Of a stretch of DNA of 64,000 nt, positions 36,319 to 46,553 are shown piece by piece. Both the position numbers and the translations under genes were made by a program. This DNA is from Lysinibacillus xylanilyticus (GTDB taxonomy: Bacteria > Bacillota > Bacilli > Bacillales_A > Planococcaceae). The stretch's first letter is position 1; each line of letters starts with the position of its first letter. A model generated the notes under the pieces. It saw nothing but the letters and a program-made list of their open reading frames with translations. It was not told where the DNA came from and made no database searches. The DNA lies in contig NZ_LFXJ01000005.1 in NCBI RefSeq assembly GCF_001183605.1, forward strand, positions 1,230,745 to 1,294,744. The letters run 5' to 3'.

Positions 36319-37050
36319 TTATTTTAATGTTCGTTTTAAAAACTCCTGTGTTCGTTCATGCTGAGGGTTTACTAACACCTGTGATGGTGGTCCTTCCTCT
36401 ACAATTACACCTTTATCCATAAATACGACGCGATCTGCTACTTCTTTGGCGAATTCCATTTCATGTGTAACAATTAACATTGTATTCCCAGCATCCGCTA
36501 GCTGACGCATTACCTTCAACACTTCACCAACCATTTCTGGGTCAAGTGCTGAAGTCGGTTCATCAAACAACATGACATCTGGACTCATAGACAATGCTCG
36601 TGCAATCGCTACACGCTGTTTTTGACCGCCAGATAGTTGTCTCGGCTTCGCATTAACGTATTGATCCATACCAACAATTTGCAAATATTTTAAAGCAACT
36701 TCCTCTGCTTCTACCTTTGAACGCTTTAATACTTTCATTTGACCAACTGTACAATTTTTTAGCACATTATGATTGTTGAATAAGTTAAATTGCTGGAACA
36801 CCATACCTAAATGTGTACGGTATTCTTGGATATTATGTTTTTCGTCTAAAATGTTTTCACCTTTGTAAATGATTTGACCACCACTCGGTGTTTCCAGTAA
36901 ATTAATGCAGCGTAGTAGTGTTGATTTACCAGATCCTGAAGAACCGATTAAGCAGACAACCTCGCCCTTTTCTACTTGAAAATTTACATCTTTTAACACT
37001 TGGTTACGACCAAATGATTTACTTAAATGTTCTATTTTAATAACTGTCAC
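36319..37050 (-). CDS. Amino-acid ABC transporter ATP-binding protein
   Basis: A 243-residue ATPase of the polar amino-acid uptake group (GlnQ/ArtM type). Walker [11 protein letters not shown]-loop [10 protein letters not shown], signature [15 protein letters not shown] and Walker [20 protein letters not shown] are intact. It is the last gene of a binding protein, permease, ATPase operon led by a lysine riboswitch, so it probably powers lysine import. Confidence 0.94.
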   Translation of the reverse strand: MTVIKIEHLSKSFGRNQVLKDVNFQVEKGEVVCLIGSSGSGKSTLLRCINLLETPSGGQIIYKGENILDEKHNIQEYRTHLGMVFQQFNLFNNHNVLKNCTVGQMKVLKRSKVEAEEVALKYLQIVGMDQYVNAKPRQLSGGQKQRVAIARALSMSPDVMLFDEPTSALDPEMVGEVLKVMRQLADAGNTMLIVTHEMEFAKEVADRVVFMDKGVIVEEGPPSQVLVNPQHERTQEFLKRTLK

Positions 37051-37062
37051 TTGTTCGTCCCC

Positions 37063-37788
37063 CTATACTGCTTCTTTCTGTTCTTTTTGGTAGGCATCTG
37101 GTCCATCCAGTCGTTTTTCTATATACAGTAAAATTCTTGATGCTGTGAATGTCATGATGAAATAAAGGACACAAGCTATAAAGAAAGATTCGAAATATCG
37201 GAAGTTATTACCCGCAATTGACTTTGTTTGGAAGTATAATTCTGTCACCCCGATAACGTTTAATACGGCTGTATCTTTAATATTCATAATTAATTGGTTA
37301 CCAGTTGCAGGCAATATATTTCGCGCAACTTGTGGTAATACAACATGAAGCATAATTTGAAAATGATTCATACCAATTGCCGATGCGGCCTCGTACTGCC
37401 CTTTATCAATGGATACAATACCACCACGTACAATTTCAGCCATATAAGCACCTGTATTTAGCGAAACAACTAAAATACCTGCCGTAATAAAGTGCATATC
37501 AATACCGAACGCCATATCTAATCCGTAAAATACAACCATCGCTTGTACAATCATTGGTGTACCACGGAAGAATTCGACATAGCATGTTAGTATAAAATTA
37601 ATGAGCTTTAAGCTATAGAACTTTACACCTTTTTTACGAACCTTGATGGTATGCATAACTCCGATGAAAAATCCGATAAGTGCACCAATAATTGTACTAC
37701 TAATTGAAATAAGTAACGTAAAATACGCACCTCGTAAAAACATTTGCCAGTTATTCTCAACAATAGAAATAATCCATTCAAGACTCAT
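37063..37788 (-). CDS. Amino-acid ABC transporter permease
   Basis: A 241-residue HisM/GlnP-type permease with about five membrane segments. The cytoplasmic EAA loop is recognisable as YEAASAIGMNHFQIMLHVVL, preceded by VEFFRGTPMIVQAMVVFYGL. Only one permease gene is present, so it probably works as a homodimer. It starts after a 190-base gap from the binding-protein gene that holds a stable hairpin, and is 12 bases from the ATPase gene. Confidence 0.93.
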   Translation of the reverse strand: MSLEWIISIVENNWQMFLRGAYFTLLISISSTIIGALIGFFIGVMHTIKVRKKGVKFYSLKLINFILTCYVEFFRGTPMIVQAMVVFYGLDMAFGIDMHFITAGILVVSLNTGAYMAEIVRGGIVSIDKGQYEAASAIGMNHFQIMLHVVLPQVARNILPATGNQLIMNIKDTAVLNVIGVTELYFQTKSIAGNNFRYFESFFIACVLYFIMTFTASRILLYIEKRLDGPDAYQKEQKEAV

Positions 37789-37946
37789 GATGTTCCTCCT
37801 AACAACGTCGTGTTGTTTGTTCGTTACAGTCGTCTTAGCTATCTACCATTTTTAGTGGGCCTTTTGTTTCTTTTATCTTATGAAACTCTTAGCTAAGACA
37901 TTATTATTTTTTAGAGAGATTTTAATTGTATAGATTGTATTGGGAT

Positions 37947-37973
37947 TGCACGGACTAGCAAATAGTCCGTGCA
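37947..37973 (-). promoter_or_regulatory. Intercistronic hairpin between binding protein and permease genes
   Basis: TGCACGGACTA (37947-37957) pairs with TAGTCCGTGCA (37963-37973) directly after the binding-protein stop. There is no T-run, so it may stabilise the upstream message or only partly terminate. That would give more binding protein than permease, as seen in other ABC uptake operons. Confidence 0.65.
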
Positions 37974-37979
37974 TTCATA

Positions 37980-38846
37980 TTATTGTGCTGCTGGTTGTTG
38001 GTGAATGGCTTCTTCCATAATTTTTTGGCGTTCATCTTCAGAAATACCTTTTAAGATTTCGTTGATTTTTTCAAGGTCTGCATCGCCTTTACGTAAACCA
38101 ACTGCAATTGATGTATTTGAAATATCTGTATCGAAACCTTTTTCAAATTTGACGTACGTGAACTTATCATTTGCAGCTTCAGCAGAAATACCTTCTGGAC
38201 GTTCTGCTACATAGCCGTCAATTTTTCCAGCTTCTAATGCAACACGCATTGCTGGGAAGCTATCCATTGCTGTTTGTTTTTTTACATCTTTGATTTGATC
38301 AATAACATTGTAGTTAGATGTATTTAATTGTGATGTGATTTTTGCTCCAGAGAAATCTTGGATAGATGTTGCTTTTTCATATTTACTACCTTTTTTAATA
38401 ACCATTACAAAATCAGATGTATAGTAGTTTTCTGTGAAGTCGATAGTTTGCTTACGTTCTTCAGTAGGTGACATACCCGCAATGATTGCATCAATTTTAT
38501 TTGATTGTAGAGCTGGTACTAAGCCATCCCATTCCAATTTTACGATGACTAATTCTTTTCCTAACCCTTCAGCTATTTTTTTAGCCATTTGAACATCATA
38601 ACCGCCTGCATATTCTGCATTATCGGCAATTTTTACTGCGCCATTTGCATCACCTTGCTGCGTCCAGTTAAACGGAGCATAGCCTGCCTCCATTCCGATA
38701 CGGAATTGGCCGCCACCTTCATCCGTATTCGTTTTACTACCCTCATTACTAGATGACGTCGTAGCTTTTTTGTCACCAGTACCACAAGCTGCTAGCAAAA
38801 TTGCAGTCATTACGGACAACATCAATACCAACCATTTTCTTTTCAT
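37980..38846 (-). CDS. Amino-acid ABC transporter substrate-binding lipoprotein
   Basis: A 288-residue family 3 solute-binding lipoprotein. The signal ends ILLAACGTGDKK (lipobox LAAC) and is followed by a Ser/Asn/Gly-rich linker. The binding domain shows RIGMEAGYAPFNWT, GYDVQMAKKIAEGLGKEL, LVPALQSNKIDAIIAGMSPT and ERKQTIDFTENYY, typical of cationic and polar amino-acid binders. The lysine riboswitch in its leader makes lysine the predicted ligand. It is the first gene of the operon. Confidence 0.94.
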   Translation of the reverse strand: MKRKWLVLMLSVMTAILLAACGTGDKKATTSSSNEGSKTNTDEGGGQFRIGMEAGYAPFNWTQQGDANGAVKIADNAEYAGGYDVQMAKKIAEGLGKELVIVKLEWDGLVPALQSNKIDAIIAGMSPTEERKQTIDFTENYYTSDFVMVIKKGSKYEKATSIQDFSGAKITSQLNTSNYNVIDQIKDVKKQTAMDSFPAMRVALEAGKIDGYVAERPEGISAEAANDKFTYVKFEKGFDTDISNTSIAVGLRKGDADLEKINEILKGISEDERQKIMEEAIHQQPAAQ

Positions 38847-38885
38847 GTAACATTCCCCTTTTCTGTAAAAAAATAAGACAACTGT

Positions 38886-39150
38886 ACCAAAAAAGACCTA
38901 AGTACTGAACTTAGGTCTTACTTTTTTAACAGTTGCCCAAATCCTCACTAAAATTCCATCATTCCGAGATAGCACAACCTAGTAAACCTGGAAAATAATT
39001 TACTAGGACAGTCCTGCAGTTATTCACTGCAGACCCAGCATAAAAGTACGAGCTCCTTTTATACTTCGGCGATATTTCCTTCTCCATTGCGTCTTCGCTT
39101 GCTTGAACTCAACAATAAACTAATAAATACCGCGCCTCTACCTCACAATA
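38886..39150 (-). promoter_or_regulatory. Lysine riboswitch (L-box)
   Basis: On the minus strand the leader contains the aptamer hallmarks GAGGTAGAGGCGCGGT, TCGCCGAAGT, GCTGGGTCTGCAG and TGTGCTATCTCGGAATGATG, in the L-box order. It ends in a terminator (38889-38919, AAGACCTAAGT/ACTTAGGTCTT with T6). Lysine binding should favour termination, so the importer is made when lysine is scarce. Confidence 0.92.
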
Positions 39151-39188
39151 GGATAGATGTGAGGTTTGTATATTTAATTGATATTAAG

Positions 39189-39218
39189 ATACTACTATAA
39201 AACTAATATGTTCGTCAA
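39189..39218 (-). promoter_or_regulatory. Promoter of the riboswitch-led operon
   Basis: On the minus strand TTGACG (39218-39213) and TAGTAT (39194-39189) are 18 bases apart. Initiation would fall about 30 bases before the aptamer. Confidence 0.65.
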
Positions 39219-39576
39219 GATTATTTTATTACTTTTCTGACTAATTACAATATTAGGATATTATTCTTCTTAAATCCATTTTACACGTTTACAAATTTAG
39301 AAATGATGTTTCAATTACGTAGATATTGATCTCCGTTCCGCCTGGCCGCGCTTTCCTAGTGGCGTGACAGATTCCAAAGTAGTCGTCCAGCCTCAACTCC
39401 AATCAACTTATATAACTGTATAAGGTTCTACAAAAATGATGTTGTTTTTTCAGAAAATTCATATATTTTTATCATTAAAACGCTATACTTGTAATTCAAA
39501 TGGAGCTGTTATTCAACAAAACTAAATTCTTTTGCACTATATACTTCCTGCAATGACGAACAATTTATGAAAAGCA
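39219..39576. other. Intergenic stretch without a gene
   Basis: Nothing coding is supported. A short GC-rich patch at 39335-39375 (CGTTCCGCCTGGCCGCGCTT) looks like a remnant of the GC-rich repeat type seen at 20029 and 26218. Confidence 0.4.
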
Positions 39577-39612
39577 AAAAACCCTGCAAAACAATGTTCG
39601 CAGGGTTTTAAA
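39577..39612 (-). terminator. Terminator of odhAB
   Basis: AAAACCCTGC pairs with GCAGGGTTTT, with A/T runs on both sides. Confidence 0.88.
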
Positions 39613-39623
39613 ATATTCAGGAA

Positions 39624-40871
39624 TTAAGAATTTAATAATAAATCTTCTGGGTTTTCAAGTAGTTCTTTAACAGTTTTAAGGAAGCCTACAGAATCTTTAC
39701 CATCGATAATACGGTGGTCATAAGAAAGTGCTAAGTACATCATTGGGCGAATTTCTACTTCACCATTCACTTCAACTGGACGTTTTTTGATAGTATGCAT
39801 ACCAAGGATACCAGCTTGTGTACCATTCATGATAGGTGTAGACATTAATGAACCGAATACCCCACCATTTGTAATTGTGAATGAGCCACCTTGAAGATCT
39901 GATAAACCTAATTTTTTGTCGCGTGCTTTTTTCGCTAGGTCTGCGATTGAATCTTCAATTTCAGCAAAGTTTTTGCGGTCAGCGTCACGTACAACTGGTA
40001 CTACTAAACCTTCTTCAGTTGATACAGCTACACCGATATCAAAGAAGTTGTTTAAGTGAATTTCATCACCAGCGATTTGTGCGTTAACATATGGGTATTT
40101 TTTAAGTGCTGCAACTACAGCTTTTGTGAAGAATGACATGAAACCAAGTTTTGAGCCAGTTGACTCGAAGAATTGGTCTTTTTTACGAGAACGTAAAGCC
40201 ATTACGTTTGTCATATCTACTTCGTTGAAAGTTGTTAACATTGCTGTAGATTGTTTTACTTCAAGTAAACGTTTTGCAATTGTTTGGCGACGACGGCTCA
40301 TTTTTTCAACTGTTACACGTGATTCATCAACTGCTGCAACTGCTTTAGGTGCTGCTGGAGCTGCTTGTGGTGCTGCCACTGGAGCTGTACCATGAGCTGC
40401 TACGTCTTGTACACGTACACGGCCTTGCGGATCTACTGGAGATACAGCAGCAAGGTCAATACCTTTTTCACGAGCTAGTCTACGAGCTGCTGGAGATGCG
40501 ATTACACGCTCACCAGTAGTTTCTTCTACAACTGGAGCTGCTGCAACAGGAGCAGGTGCCGCTTGTTGCGCTGCTGGAGCTGGAGCTGGAGTTGCTTCAA
40601 CTGGTGCGGCTGGAGCTGCTGCTGCACCTTCGCCAGCTTCTACTACTGCGATTACTTGACCTACAAGTACAGTATCGCCTTCTTCAGCTAAAATTTGAGT
40701 TAAAACTCCCGCTTCTTCAGAAATGATTTCAGCGTTTACTTTATCTGTTTCAAGTTCAACGATGAATTCACCTTTTTCAACGCGATCGCCCACTTTTTTT
40801 ACCCACTGTGCGATACTACCTTCTGTAATCGATTCTGCTAATTCAGGGACTTTAATTTCAGCCACTTTCAT
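39624..40871 (-). CDS. odhB: 2-oxoglutarate dehydrogenase E2 (dihydrolipoyl succinyltransferase)
   Basis: A 415-residue E2 core enzyme of the tricarboxylic acid cycle. The N-terminal lipoyl domain carries Lys44 in [11 protein letters not shown]. Ala/Pro-rich linkers surround the peripheral-subunit-binding domain ([20 protein letters not shown]). The catalytic domain ends with [17 protein letters not shown], where HxxxDG is the active site. It transfers succinyl groups to CoA. It follows odhA by 84 bases and is closed by a strong terminator. E3 is not in the window. Confidence 0.96.
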   Translation of the reverse strand: MKVAEIKVPELAESITEGSIAQWVKKVGDRVEKGEFIVELETDKVNAEIISEEAGVLTQILAEEGDTVLVGQVIAVVEAGEGAAAAPAAPVEATPAPAPAAQQAAPAPVAAAPVVEETTGERVIASPAARRLAREKGIDLAAVSPVDPQGRVRVQDVAAHGTAPVAAPQAAPAAPKAVAAVDESRVTVEKMSRRRQTIAKRLLEVKQSTAMLTTFNEVDMTNVMALRSRKKDQFFESTGSKLGFMSFFTKAVVAALKKYPYVNAQIAGDEIHLNNFFDIGVAVSTEEGLVVPVVRDADRKNFAEIEDSIADLAKKARDKKLGLSDLQGGSFTITNGGVFGSLMSTPIMNGTQAGILGMHTIKKRPVEVNGEVEIRPMMYLALSYDHRIIDGKDSVGFLKTVKELLENPEDLLLNS

Positions 40872-40955
40872 TTCCTCCTTTAATTAACGTGCATTATGCA
40901 CATAAAAGGGCTACTGCCTCAGCAAGTAGCCCGGCTCTCAAAATTTAATATGTGA

Positions 40956-43781
40956 TTATTTAACCTTTACAGGCTCAGCAACTGCTTCTTCTACAAGTGC
41001 CGCTTGATTTGCTTTATGAGAATCTGCATCGCCTTCAGAAGTAGAGCTCATTGCAGGTCGGCCTACATAACGAAGCTTTTTACCTTCTGAAAGATCATGT
41101 AATGTTTCTAATGCATAATTCCAAGAACCTTGGTTTTTAGGTTCTTCTTGTACCCAAACAACTTCTTTTACATTTGGATACTTAGCAATAATACCAGCAA
41201 CTTGCTCTTTTGGGAATGGGTAAAGTTGTTCTACACGAACAATGTGTAAGTGATCGAATCCTTCACCATCTTTAATACGGTCTGCAATGTCGATCATTAC
41301 TTTACCTGAACCTAATACAACGCGTTCTACAGCTTCAGTTTTTGAACCTAGGCCTGGTTGTTCAATTACTTCTTGGAATGAGCCATTTGCTAATTGATCA
41401 GCATTTGCTGCAGCTAATGGGTGGCGAAGTAAGTACTTAGGTGATACAACTACAAGTGGTCGTACGCCTTCTGTTCCTAACAATGCTGCTTGACGACGTA
41501 ATAAGTGGTAATAGTTACCTGCGTTTGAGCAGTTTGCTACGAACCAGTTATTTTCAGCCGACATTTGTAAATAACGTTCCATACGGCTTGAAGAATGCTC
41601 TGGACCTTGACCTTCATAACCATGTGGTAAAAGAATTACTAAACCAGATTTTTGACCCCATTTAGCACGTGCACCTGAAATAAAGTTATCGAACATAACT
41701 TGTGCCATGTTAGCAAAGTCACCAAATTGAGCTTCCCAAACTGATAGTACATGTTCATTTTCTATATTGTAACCATATTCAAAGCCCACTACCCCAGCTT
41801 CTGTCAGTGGGGAGTTGTGTACTGTAAATGATGCATTTGCATCTGAAATATGATGAAGTGGCGTGAATAAATTACCATTGTTTTTGTCATGTAACACTAA
41901 GTGGCGTTGAGAGAACGTACCACGTTGTGCATCTTGACCTGTAAAACGTACTGGTGTGCCATCTTGAATAATTGTTGCATAAGCTAAAGTTTCTGCATGA
42001 CCCCAGTCGATTTTTGCAGAAGCAAATGCATCACGGCGTTTTTCTAAAATTTTGCCAAGTTTTTTCTGTGGTTCAAAGTTTTCTTCAAACACTAAAAGTT
42101 CTTCATTAATTTTTCCTAGACGTTCCGCACCAACTGCTGTATCAATTTGTGGGAATTCTATTTTTAATTCTTCTGGCATTTCTAAATGTTTGTGTTCATC
42201 TTTATCTGCCATATCTTTCACATGATCATAAGCTGCTTGCATTTCTGCATAAATAGCTTTATCTAAAGCTGCAACTTCATCAGCAGAAACTACACCCTCA
42301 GCTGCTAATTGAGCACCGTATAAAGCACGAACTGGCTCATGTTTAGAAACTAATTTATAAGTTTCAGGGTTTGTTACAGTTGGATCATCAGTTTCATTGT
42401 GACCATGACGACGGTAACCGATAAGGTCAACGATGATATCTTTACCGAATTTTTGACGGTAACTAGCTGCGAAACGACCCACTAGAGCTACAGACTCAGG
42501 GCTATCAGCATTTACATGCACAACTGGTACTTCGTAACCTTTTGCAGGGTCAGAAGAGTAAACAGATGAGCGAGAGTCTTGTAGTTCAGTTGTAAATCCA
42601 ATCATGTTGTTAGCAATGATGTGAACTGTACCACCAGTAGTGAATCCTTCAGTTTTTGCAAAGTTTAATACTTCAGTTACGATACCTTGACCTGGGAACG
42701 CAGCGTCACCGTGCACAAGAATACCTAATCCTTTTGTGCGGTTATGAATAGCTTGCCCTGGTTTAGAAGTGTCATCTTGTGCTGCACGTGCAGTACCTAA
42801 AACAACAGGATTTCCTACTTCTAAGTGAGATGGGTTGTAAGCAAGCTTAACATTCATACCAGATTCACGCATGTATGAAGCACCCATATGATACTTAACA
42901 TCACCAGTCCAGCCTTTAGTAATTTCAAGGCGACCATCTTCTGGCAGGAATAATTCATTAGAAACATGTGCAAAGTCAGAGAACATCATATCGTATGGTT
43001 TATTTAAAATGTGTGTTAATACATTTAAACGACCACGGTGTGCCATACCAATACGTACTTTTTCTACGTTGTTTGCTTCAGATGTTTTTAAAATTTCATC
43101 AAATAGAATGATTTGAGTATCTAAACCTTCACCAGAGAAACGCTTTTGACCTACAAAAGTTTTATGAATAAACTTCTCGAAGTTTTCAACACGAGTTAAA
43201 CGGTCTAATAAAGCTTTTTTCTCATTAGAAGCTAATGCTTGTTTAAATGAACCTGTTTCAATTTGCGCTTGAATCCAATCACGTTCTTCTGTTGCTACTA
43301 CGTGATTATATTCAAATGCTACTTTGTCTGTGTAAACAGATTTTAAGTAATCGATTGCATCTTTACCATTTTTCACGTTTGCTGGCACATCTTTGAAGAA
43401 GATAGCTGCAGGAATTTCAGCTAAATCTGCAGCGCTAAGGTTGAACGCGCTCTCTTCAATTTGAGCTGTTTGTAGTTCACGGTTTTTCAAAGGATAAATA
43501 TCTGCCGCTAAATGACCGTTTGCACGGATTGCATCTGCTAATTTCACAGCTGCTAATACTTTCTTGTAATCGCCAGCAGGAGCTGCTGCTGTATTACTAG
43601 CTACAGCTACTTCACCTTCTACTACTACTGGTGCACCAAATTGTTGAAATAATAATACTAACTCCGGTTCTACTTCTTCAGGAGACTGTAAGAATAAGTC
43701 GTATTGCTCCATCACATATCCTAGGTTAGGACCAGAGAAAGCTGACCATGGAGAACTTACAGTTGTAACGTTGTTCGACAT
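40956..43781 (-). CDS. odhA: 2-oxoglutarate dehydrogenase E1
   Basis: The start at 43781 (MSNNVTTVSSPWSAFSGPNL) follows GGAGG; 941 residues, close to Bacillus OdhA. It is a thiamine-diphosphate decarboxylase: GMAHRGRLNVLTHILNKPYD, HGDAAFPGQGIVTEVLNF and YRRHGHNETDDP contain the cofactor and substrate residues of the family. The C-terminal half holds the transketolase-like pyrimidine domain (GHAETLAYATI, WEAQFGDFANMAQVMFDNFI). It commits 2-oxoglutarate to succinyl-CoA. The ArlRS-like pair lies directly upstream on the same strand. Confidence 0.97.
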   Translation of the reverse strand: MSNNVTTVSSPWSAFSGPNLGYVMEQYDLFLQSPEEVEPELVLLFQQFGAPVVVEGEVAVASNTAAAPAGDYKKVLAAVKLADAIRANGHLAADIYPLKNRELQTAQIEESAFNLSAADLAEIPAAIFFKDVPANVKNGKDAIDYLKSVYTDKVAFEYNHVVATEERDWIQAQIETGSFKQALASNEKKALLDRLTRVENFEKFIHKTFVGQKRFSGEGLDTQIILFDEILKTSEANNVEKVRIGMAHRGRLNVLTHILNKPYDMMFSDFAHVSNELFLPEDGRLEITKGWTGDVKYHMGASYMRESGMNVKLAYNPSHLEVGNPVVLGTARAAQDDTSKPGQAIHNRTKGLGILVHGDAAFPGQGIVTEVLNFAKTEGFTTGGTVHIIANNMIGFTTELQDSRSSVYSSDPAKGYEVPVVHVNADSPESVALVGRFAASYRQKFGKDIIVDLIGYRRHGHNETDDPTVTNPETYKLVSKHEPVRALYGAQLAAEGVVSADEVAALDKAIYAEMQAAYDHVKDMADKDEHKHLEMPEELKIEFPQIDTAVGAERLGKINEELLVFEENFEPQKKLGKILEKRRDAFASAKIDWGHAETLAYATIIQDGTPVRFTGQDAQRGTFSQRHLVLHDKNNGNLFTPLHHISDANASFTVHNSPLTEAGVVGFEYGYNIENEHVLSVWEAQFGDFANMAQVMFDNFISGARAKWGQKSGLVILLPHGYEGQGPEHSSSRMERYLQMSAENNWFVANCSNAGNYYHLLRRQAALLGTEGVRPLVVVSPKYLLRHPLAAANADQLANGSFQEVIEQPGLGSKTEAVERVVLGSGKVMIDIADRIKDGEGFDHLHIVRVEQLYPFPKEQVAGIIAKYPNVKEVVWVQEEPKNQGSWNYALETLHDLSEGKKLRYVGRPAMSSTSEGDADSHKANQAALVEEAVAEPVKVK

Positions 43782-44011
43782 GAAAAATGACCTCCAAATT
43801 TTGCCTTTCGGCAGTTCCATTAATTAAAATACAATTAATTATATAATATTTTTCTGTTCTTTTAAAGGATGATTGACATCTTATCCATTATTTAAAGAAC
43901 GTTTTTTCCATCTCAATCTTACTACTCTTCACAAAAAATACAACTCTTTTTAGCAAATTAAGCAATTTTATTCCCAAAGGATGAAATAATTAAATAAAGC
44001 ATGTATTTTTC

Positions 44012-45397
44012 TCAATATTTCAGCGGGAATTTCAACGAGAAAACGGTTCCAACATTTTTAACACTCTTGACTTCCACAGAACAATTGTATTTTTCAAGTA
44101 ACATTTTTGTAATACTAAGCCCTAAGCCTGTACCGCCTATTTGACGATTTCTTGCCTCATCAACCCGATAAAAGCGATCAAAAATATATGGAATGTTTTC
44201 ATCTGCTATACCAATGCCGTTATCTTCTATTTTTATCAATGCTTCCTTTTCTGAGACAGATAGTGAAATTTGAATCTCAGGAATTTTTTCACAATAACGA
44301 ATTGCATTTTCTATTATATTACGAACAATTTGACTAAGTGCATTTTCTGTAATAAATAATCGCCCTATTTCTTCATCTTTCGACAGCGATATTCGAGCTT
44401 CCGGATGAAGAAGTCTTGTGTCCTCTATAACCGCTTCTAAAACAGCTACTGCATTAGCCTCACTTTTGATGTCCTTTTCTTCTCGACGTGCAAGTTCTAG
44501 TAATTCTTCGATCATTTTACGCATCCGCGCAATTTCCATTAATGAAGTATCAATAGATTCCTCTAAAATCTCTGGATCATCCTTCCCCCATCGTTTTAAA
44601 AGGGAGAGATGTCCTTCAATTGCCTGAATAGGCGTTCGTAACTCGTGAGAAGCATCCGCAACAAACTGTTGCTGCTTTGTAAATGATATTTGCAGTTCAT
44701 TCATCATTGCATTGTACATTTTCAATAAATCACCAATCTCATCATGAGACGTGTAAGATAATTGAATTGGTTCATTAAAGCCTTTATCCATAACGGTTTT
44801 CATAGATGAACGTAACGCATGCAATGGCTTCATCAAATAATTAGCTAGATAATAGCCAATTGAGGCTGATAACACCAATCCCCCTAACCCCGCTATGAGC
44901 ATGGCTGTCAATAAATAATGCATTAACGACTGAAACTTAGTTAATGGATGAACAACTTGAATATACCCTTTGAAGAAGCCGAGCTGAATCGGTTCATTAA
45001 TAACAAAGGCATCCTTTTTATCAATTGTCATTTCTACTATTTCATGCATTACGCTTAGGGGCGCAGCCTTCGAAGTATTATTAATGCTTAAAATCTCAAT
45101 TCCGTCTACATTATACATTCGGACGGTTTGATCTCGATCCACAATGGCTTTTAAAAGACCTGTGTTTTGTTGAATTTGCTGTACAGTAAGATTGGGTCCT
45201 TGTGACTCTAAAAAGGATACCAAATCATCACTTGTAAGTTTAATCTTGCTTTGCTCATCATTTATTAGCCATGTATGCAAAGAAATATAAACGACAATAC
45301 AAATAATCGTATAGCTAAAAAATATAACAGCACTAGATGTTAGCATCCATTTTCTTTGTAACGACTGATTAACTAAATAATCTCTTATTTTTTTCAT
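44012..45397 (-). CDS. Sensor histidine kinase, ArlS-like
   Basis: A 461-residue kinase with two membrane segments (near residues 18-38 and 165-187), an external sensor loop, a HAMP region, the dimerisation box [20 protein letters not shown] with the phospho-accepting His, and an ATPase domain with [34 protein letters not shown] and GTGLGLSI. It overlaps the response-regulator gene by four bases. The order regulator, kinase, odhA, odhB equals that of arlRS-odhAB in Staphylococcus, which supports an ArlS-like assignment; the target genes here are unknown. Confidence 0.88.
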   Translation of the reverse strand: MKKIRDYLVNQSLQRKWMLTSSAVIFFSYTIICIVVYISLHTWLINDEQSKIKLTSDDLVSFLESQGPNLTVQQIQQNTGLLKAIVDRDQTVRMYNVDGIEILSINNTSKAAPLSVMHEIVEMTIDKKDAFVINEPIQLGFFKGYIQVVHPLTKFQSLMHYLLTAMLIAGLGGLVLSASIGYYLANYLMKPLHALRSSMKTVMDKGFNEPIQLSYTSHDEIGDLLKMYNAMMNELQISFTKQQQFVADASHELRTPIQAIEGHLSLLKRWGKDDPEILEESIDTSLMEIARMRKMIEELLELARREEKDIKSEANAVAVLEAVIEDTRLLHPEARISLSKDEEIGRLFITENALSQIVRNIIENAIRYCEKIPEIQISLSVSEKEALIKIEDNGIGIADENIPYIFDRFYRVDEARNRQIGGTGLGLSITKMLLEKYNCSVEVKSVKNVGTVFSLKFPLKY

Positions 45398-46068
45398 TCG
45401 CGCATCACGTACCCAACACCACGAACTGTTTCGATATAAGCATTCATATCACCAGGTAGTTTATTTCGCAAATGCCGGATATATACATCTACGACATTTG
45501 TCTCTATATCCGTATCATACCCCCAAACGGAGGTTAAAATTAGTTCTCGCGTACAAACTTTATTTTTATGCTCTATCAATAATTTAAGTAAATCATATTC
45601 AGTTTTTGTTAAATCAAGCTTATTCTTTTGTACTATTACTTCGTATGCCGCTACATCGATTTCGATATCACGAAAATGTAATGATTCCCCAATTTTTTCA
45701 TCAGGCGTTATCCGACGTAAAATAGTACGAATTCTAGCTAGTAGTTCTTCAATAGCGAACGGTTTTACTATGTAGTCATCTGCACCAGCATCTAAGCCAG
45801 CTACACGATCCATAACAGCATCTCGAGCCGTTAACAATATAATAGGCACCTTTGACTGCGTGCGTATTCGACGACAAATTTCAATTCCATTTATCCCCGG
45901 AAGCATTACATCTAACAACAGCACATCAAAATTTTCAGACGAGGCTAGCTCAAGTCCTTCACGTCCATCAAAAGCGACGAATACATCGTAACCTTCATGC
46001 TTTAATTCTAACTCCACAAAGCGAGCGATGTGCTTCTCATCTTCTACCAAAAGTATTTTTTTAGGCAT
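45394..46068 (-). CDS. OmpR-family response regulator, ArlR-like
   Basis: A 224-residue regulator. The receiver has the acidic pocket VEDEKH, the phosphorylated Asp in [17 protein letters not shown] and Lys in [16 protein letters not shown]. The C-terminal winged helix shows [20 protein letters not shown] and [14 protein letters not shown]. It is the first gene of the pair and shares ATGA with the kinase start. DNA binding and autoregulation are likely but no operator is evident. Confidence 0.9.
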   Translation of the reverse strand: MPKKILLVEDEKHIARFVELELKHEGYDVFVAFDGREGLELASSENFDVLLLDVMLPGINGIEICRRIRTQSKVPIILLTARDAVMDRVAGLDAGADDYIVKPFAIEELLARIRTILRRITPDEKIGESLHFRDIEIDVAAYEVIVQKNKLDLTKTEYDLLKLLIEHKNKVCTRELILTSVWGYDTDIETNVVDVYIRHLRNKLPGDMNAYIETVRGVGYVMRE

Positions 46069-46141
46069 TTCTTCACCTTCTATTCTAAAATAACCCTATG
46101 ATGGGTTTCCTCTTTATTACTGTTATAGCATAACATCAAAC

Positions 46142-46188
46142 AAAAAGTCTGTACCACAAGCAACTACTTGTTTGTACAGACTTTTTTA
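46142..46188 (-). terminator. Terminator upstream of the response regulator
   Basis: AAAAAGTCTGTAC (46142-46154) pairs with GTACAGACTTTTTT (46174-46187). It can stop transcripts coming from the GGDEF gene before the regulator gene. Confidence 0.8.
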
Positions 46189-46553
46189 ACTTCTTTCGGC
46201 AACTGTAAGCAGAGAGTCAGCTTCAGCTTCAGTAGTCTCCAATCTCTATAGGTGGTGAGATGAATGCGGTTTCAAGTCACTTTTCAGCGGGTGTTCCAAA
46301 CATCCGTACCTGTCACTACGCTTTCGGTACAAAAGATATCCACTGAAATAGAAGAACTCACTCTAAGACCACCACGCCCTGTGGCAATTTATCTGTGCGA
46401 AAGCGACAGCAACACGGTTTTATCTGTGCGAAAGCGTAGCGACAGCAGCAACAACAACAACAACAACAACAACAACATACGACTAAGTGACCAACATCAC
46501 GTTGGCCCAAAGCCTCCGGCGGATGTTACGGAATTATACCGAGGCTTAATTGA
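46187..46553. repeat. Dispersed hairpin repeat, locus 6, with AAC microsatellite
   Basis: Contains TTAACTTCTTTC (terminal repeat), the long module at 46282-46348 (TTTCAG/CTGAAA ends, GTACC/GGTAC inside), two units TTTATCTGTGCGAAAGCG (46388 and 46418), nine AAC triplets at 46450-46476, a CCAAC/GTTGG stem, GCCTCCGGCGGATGTTACGG and the palindrome GAATTATACC/GGCTTAATTG. The last module touches the stop codon of the GGDEF gene. Confidence 0.85.

Noticed and set aside
38886..39150. T-box leader for the ABC operon
   Set aside because: No T-box sequence is present; the aptamer blocks fit the lysine riboswitch instead.
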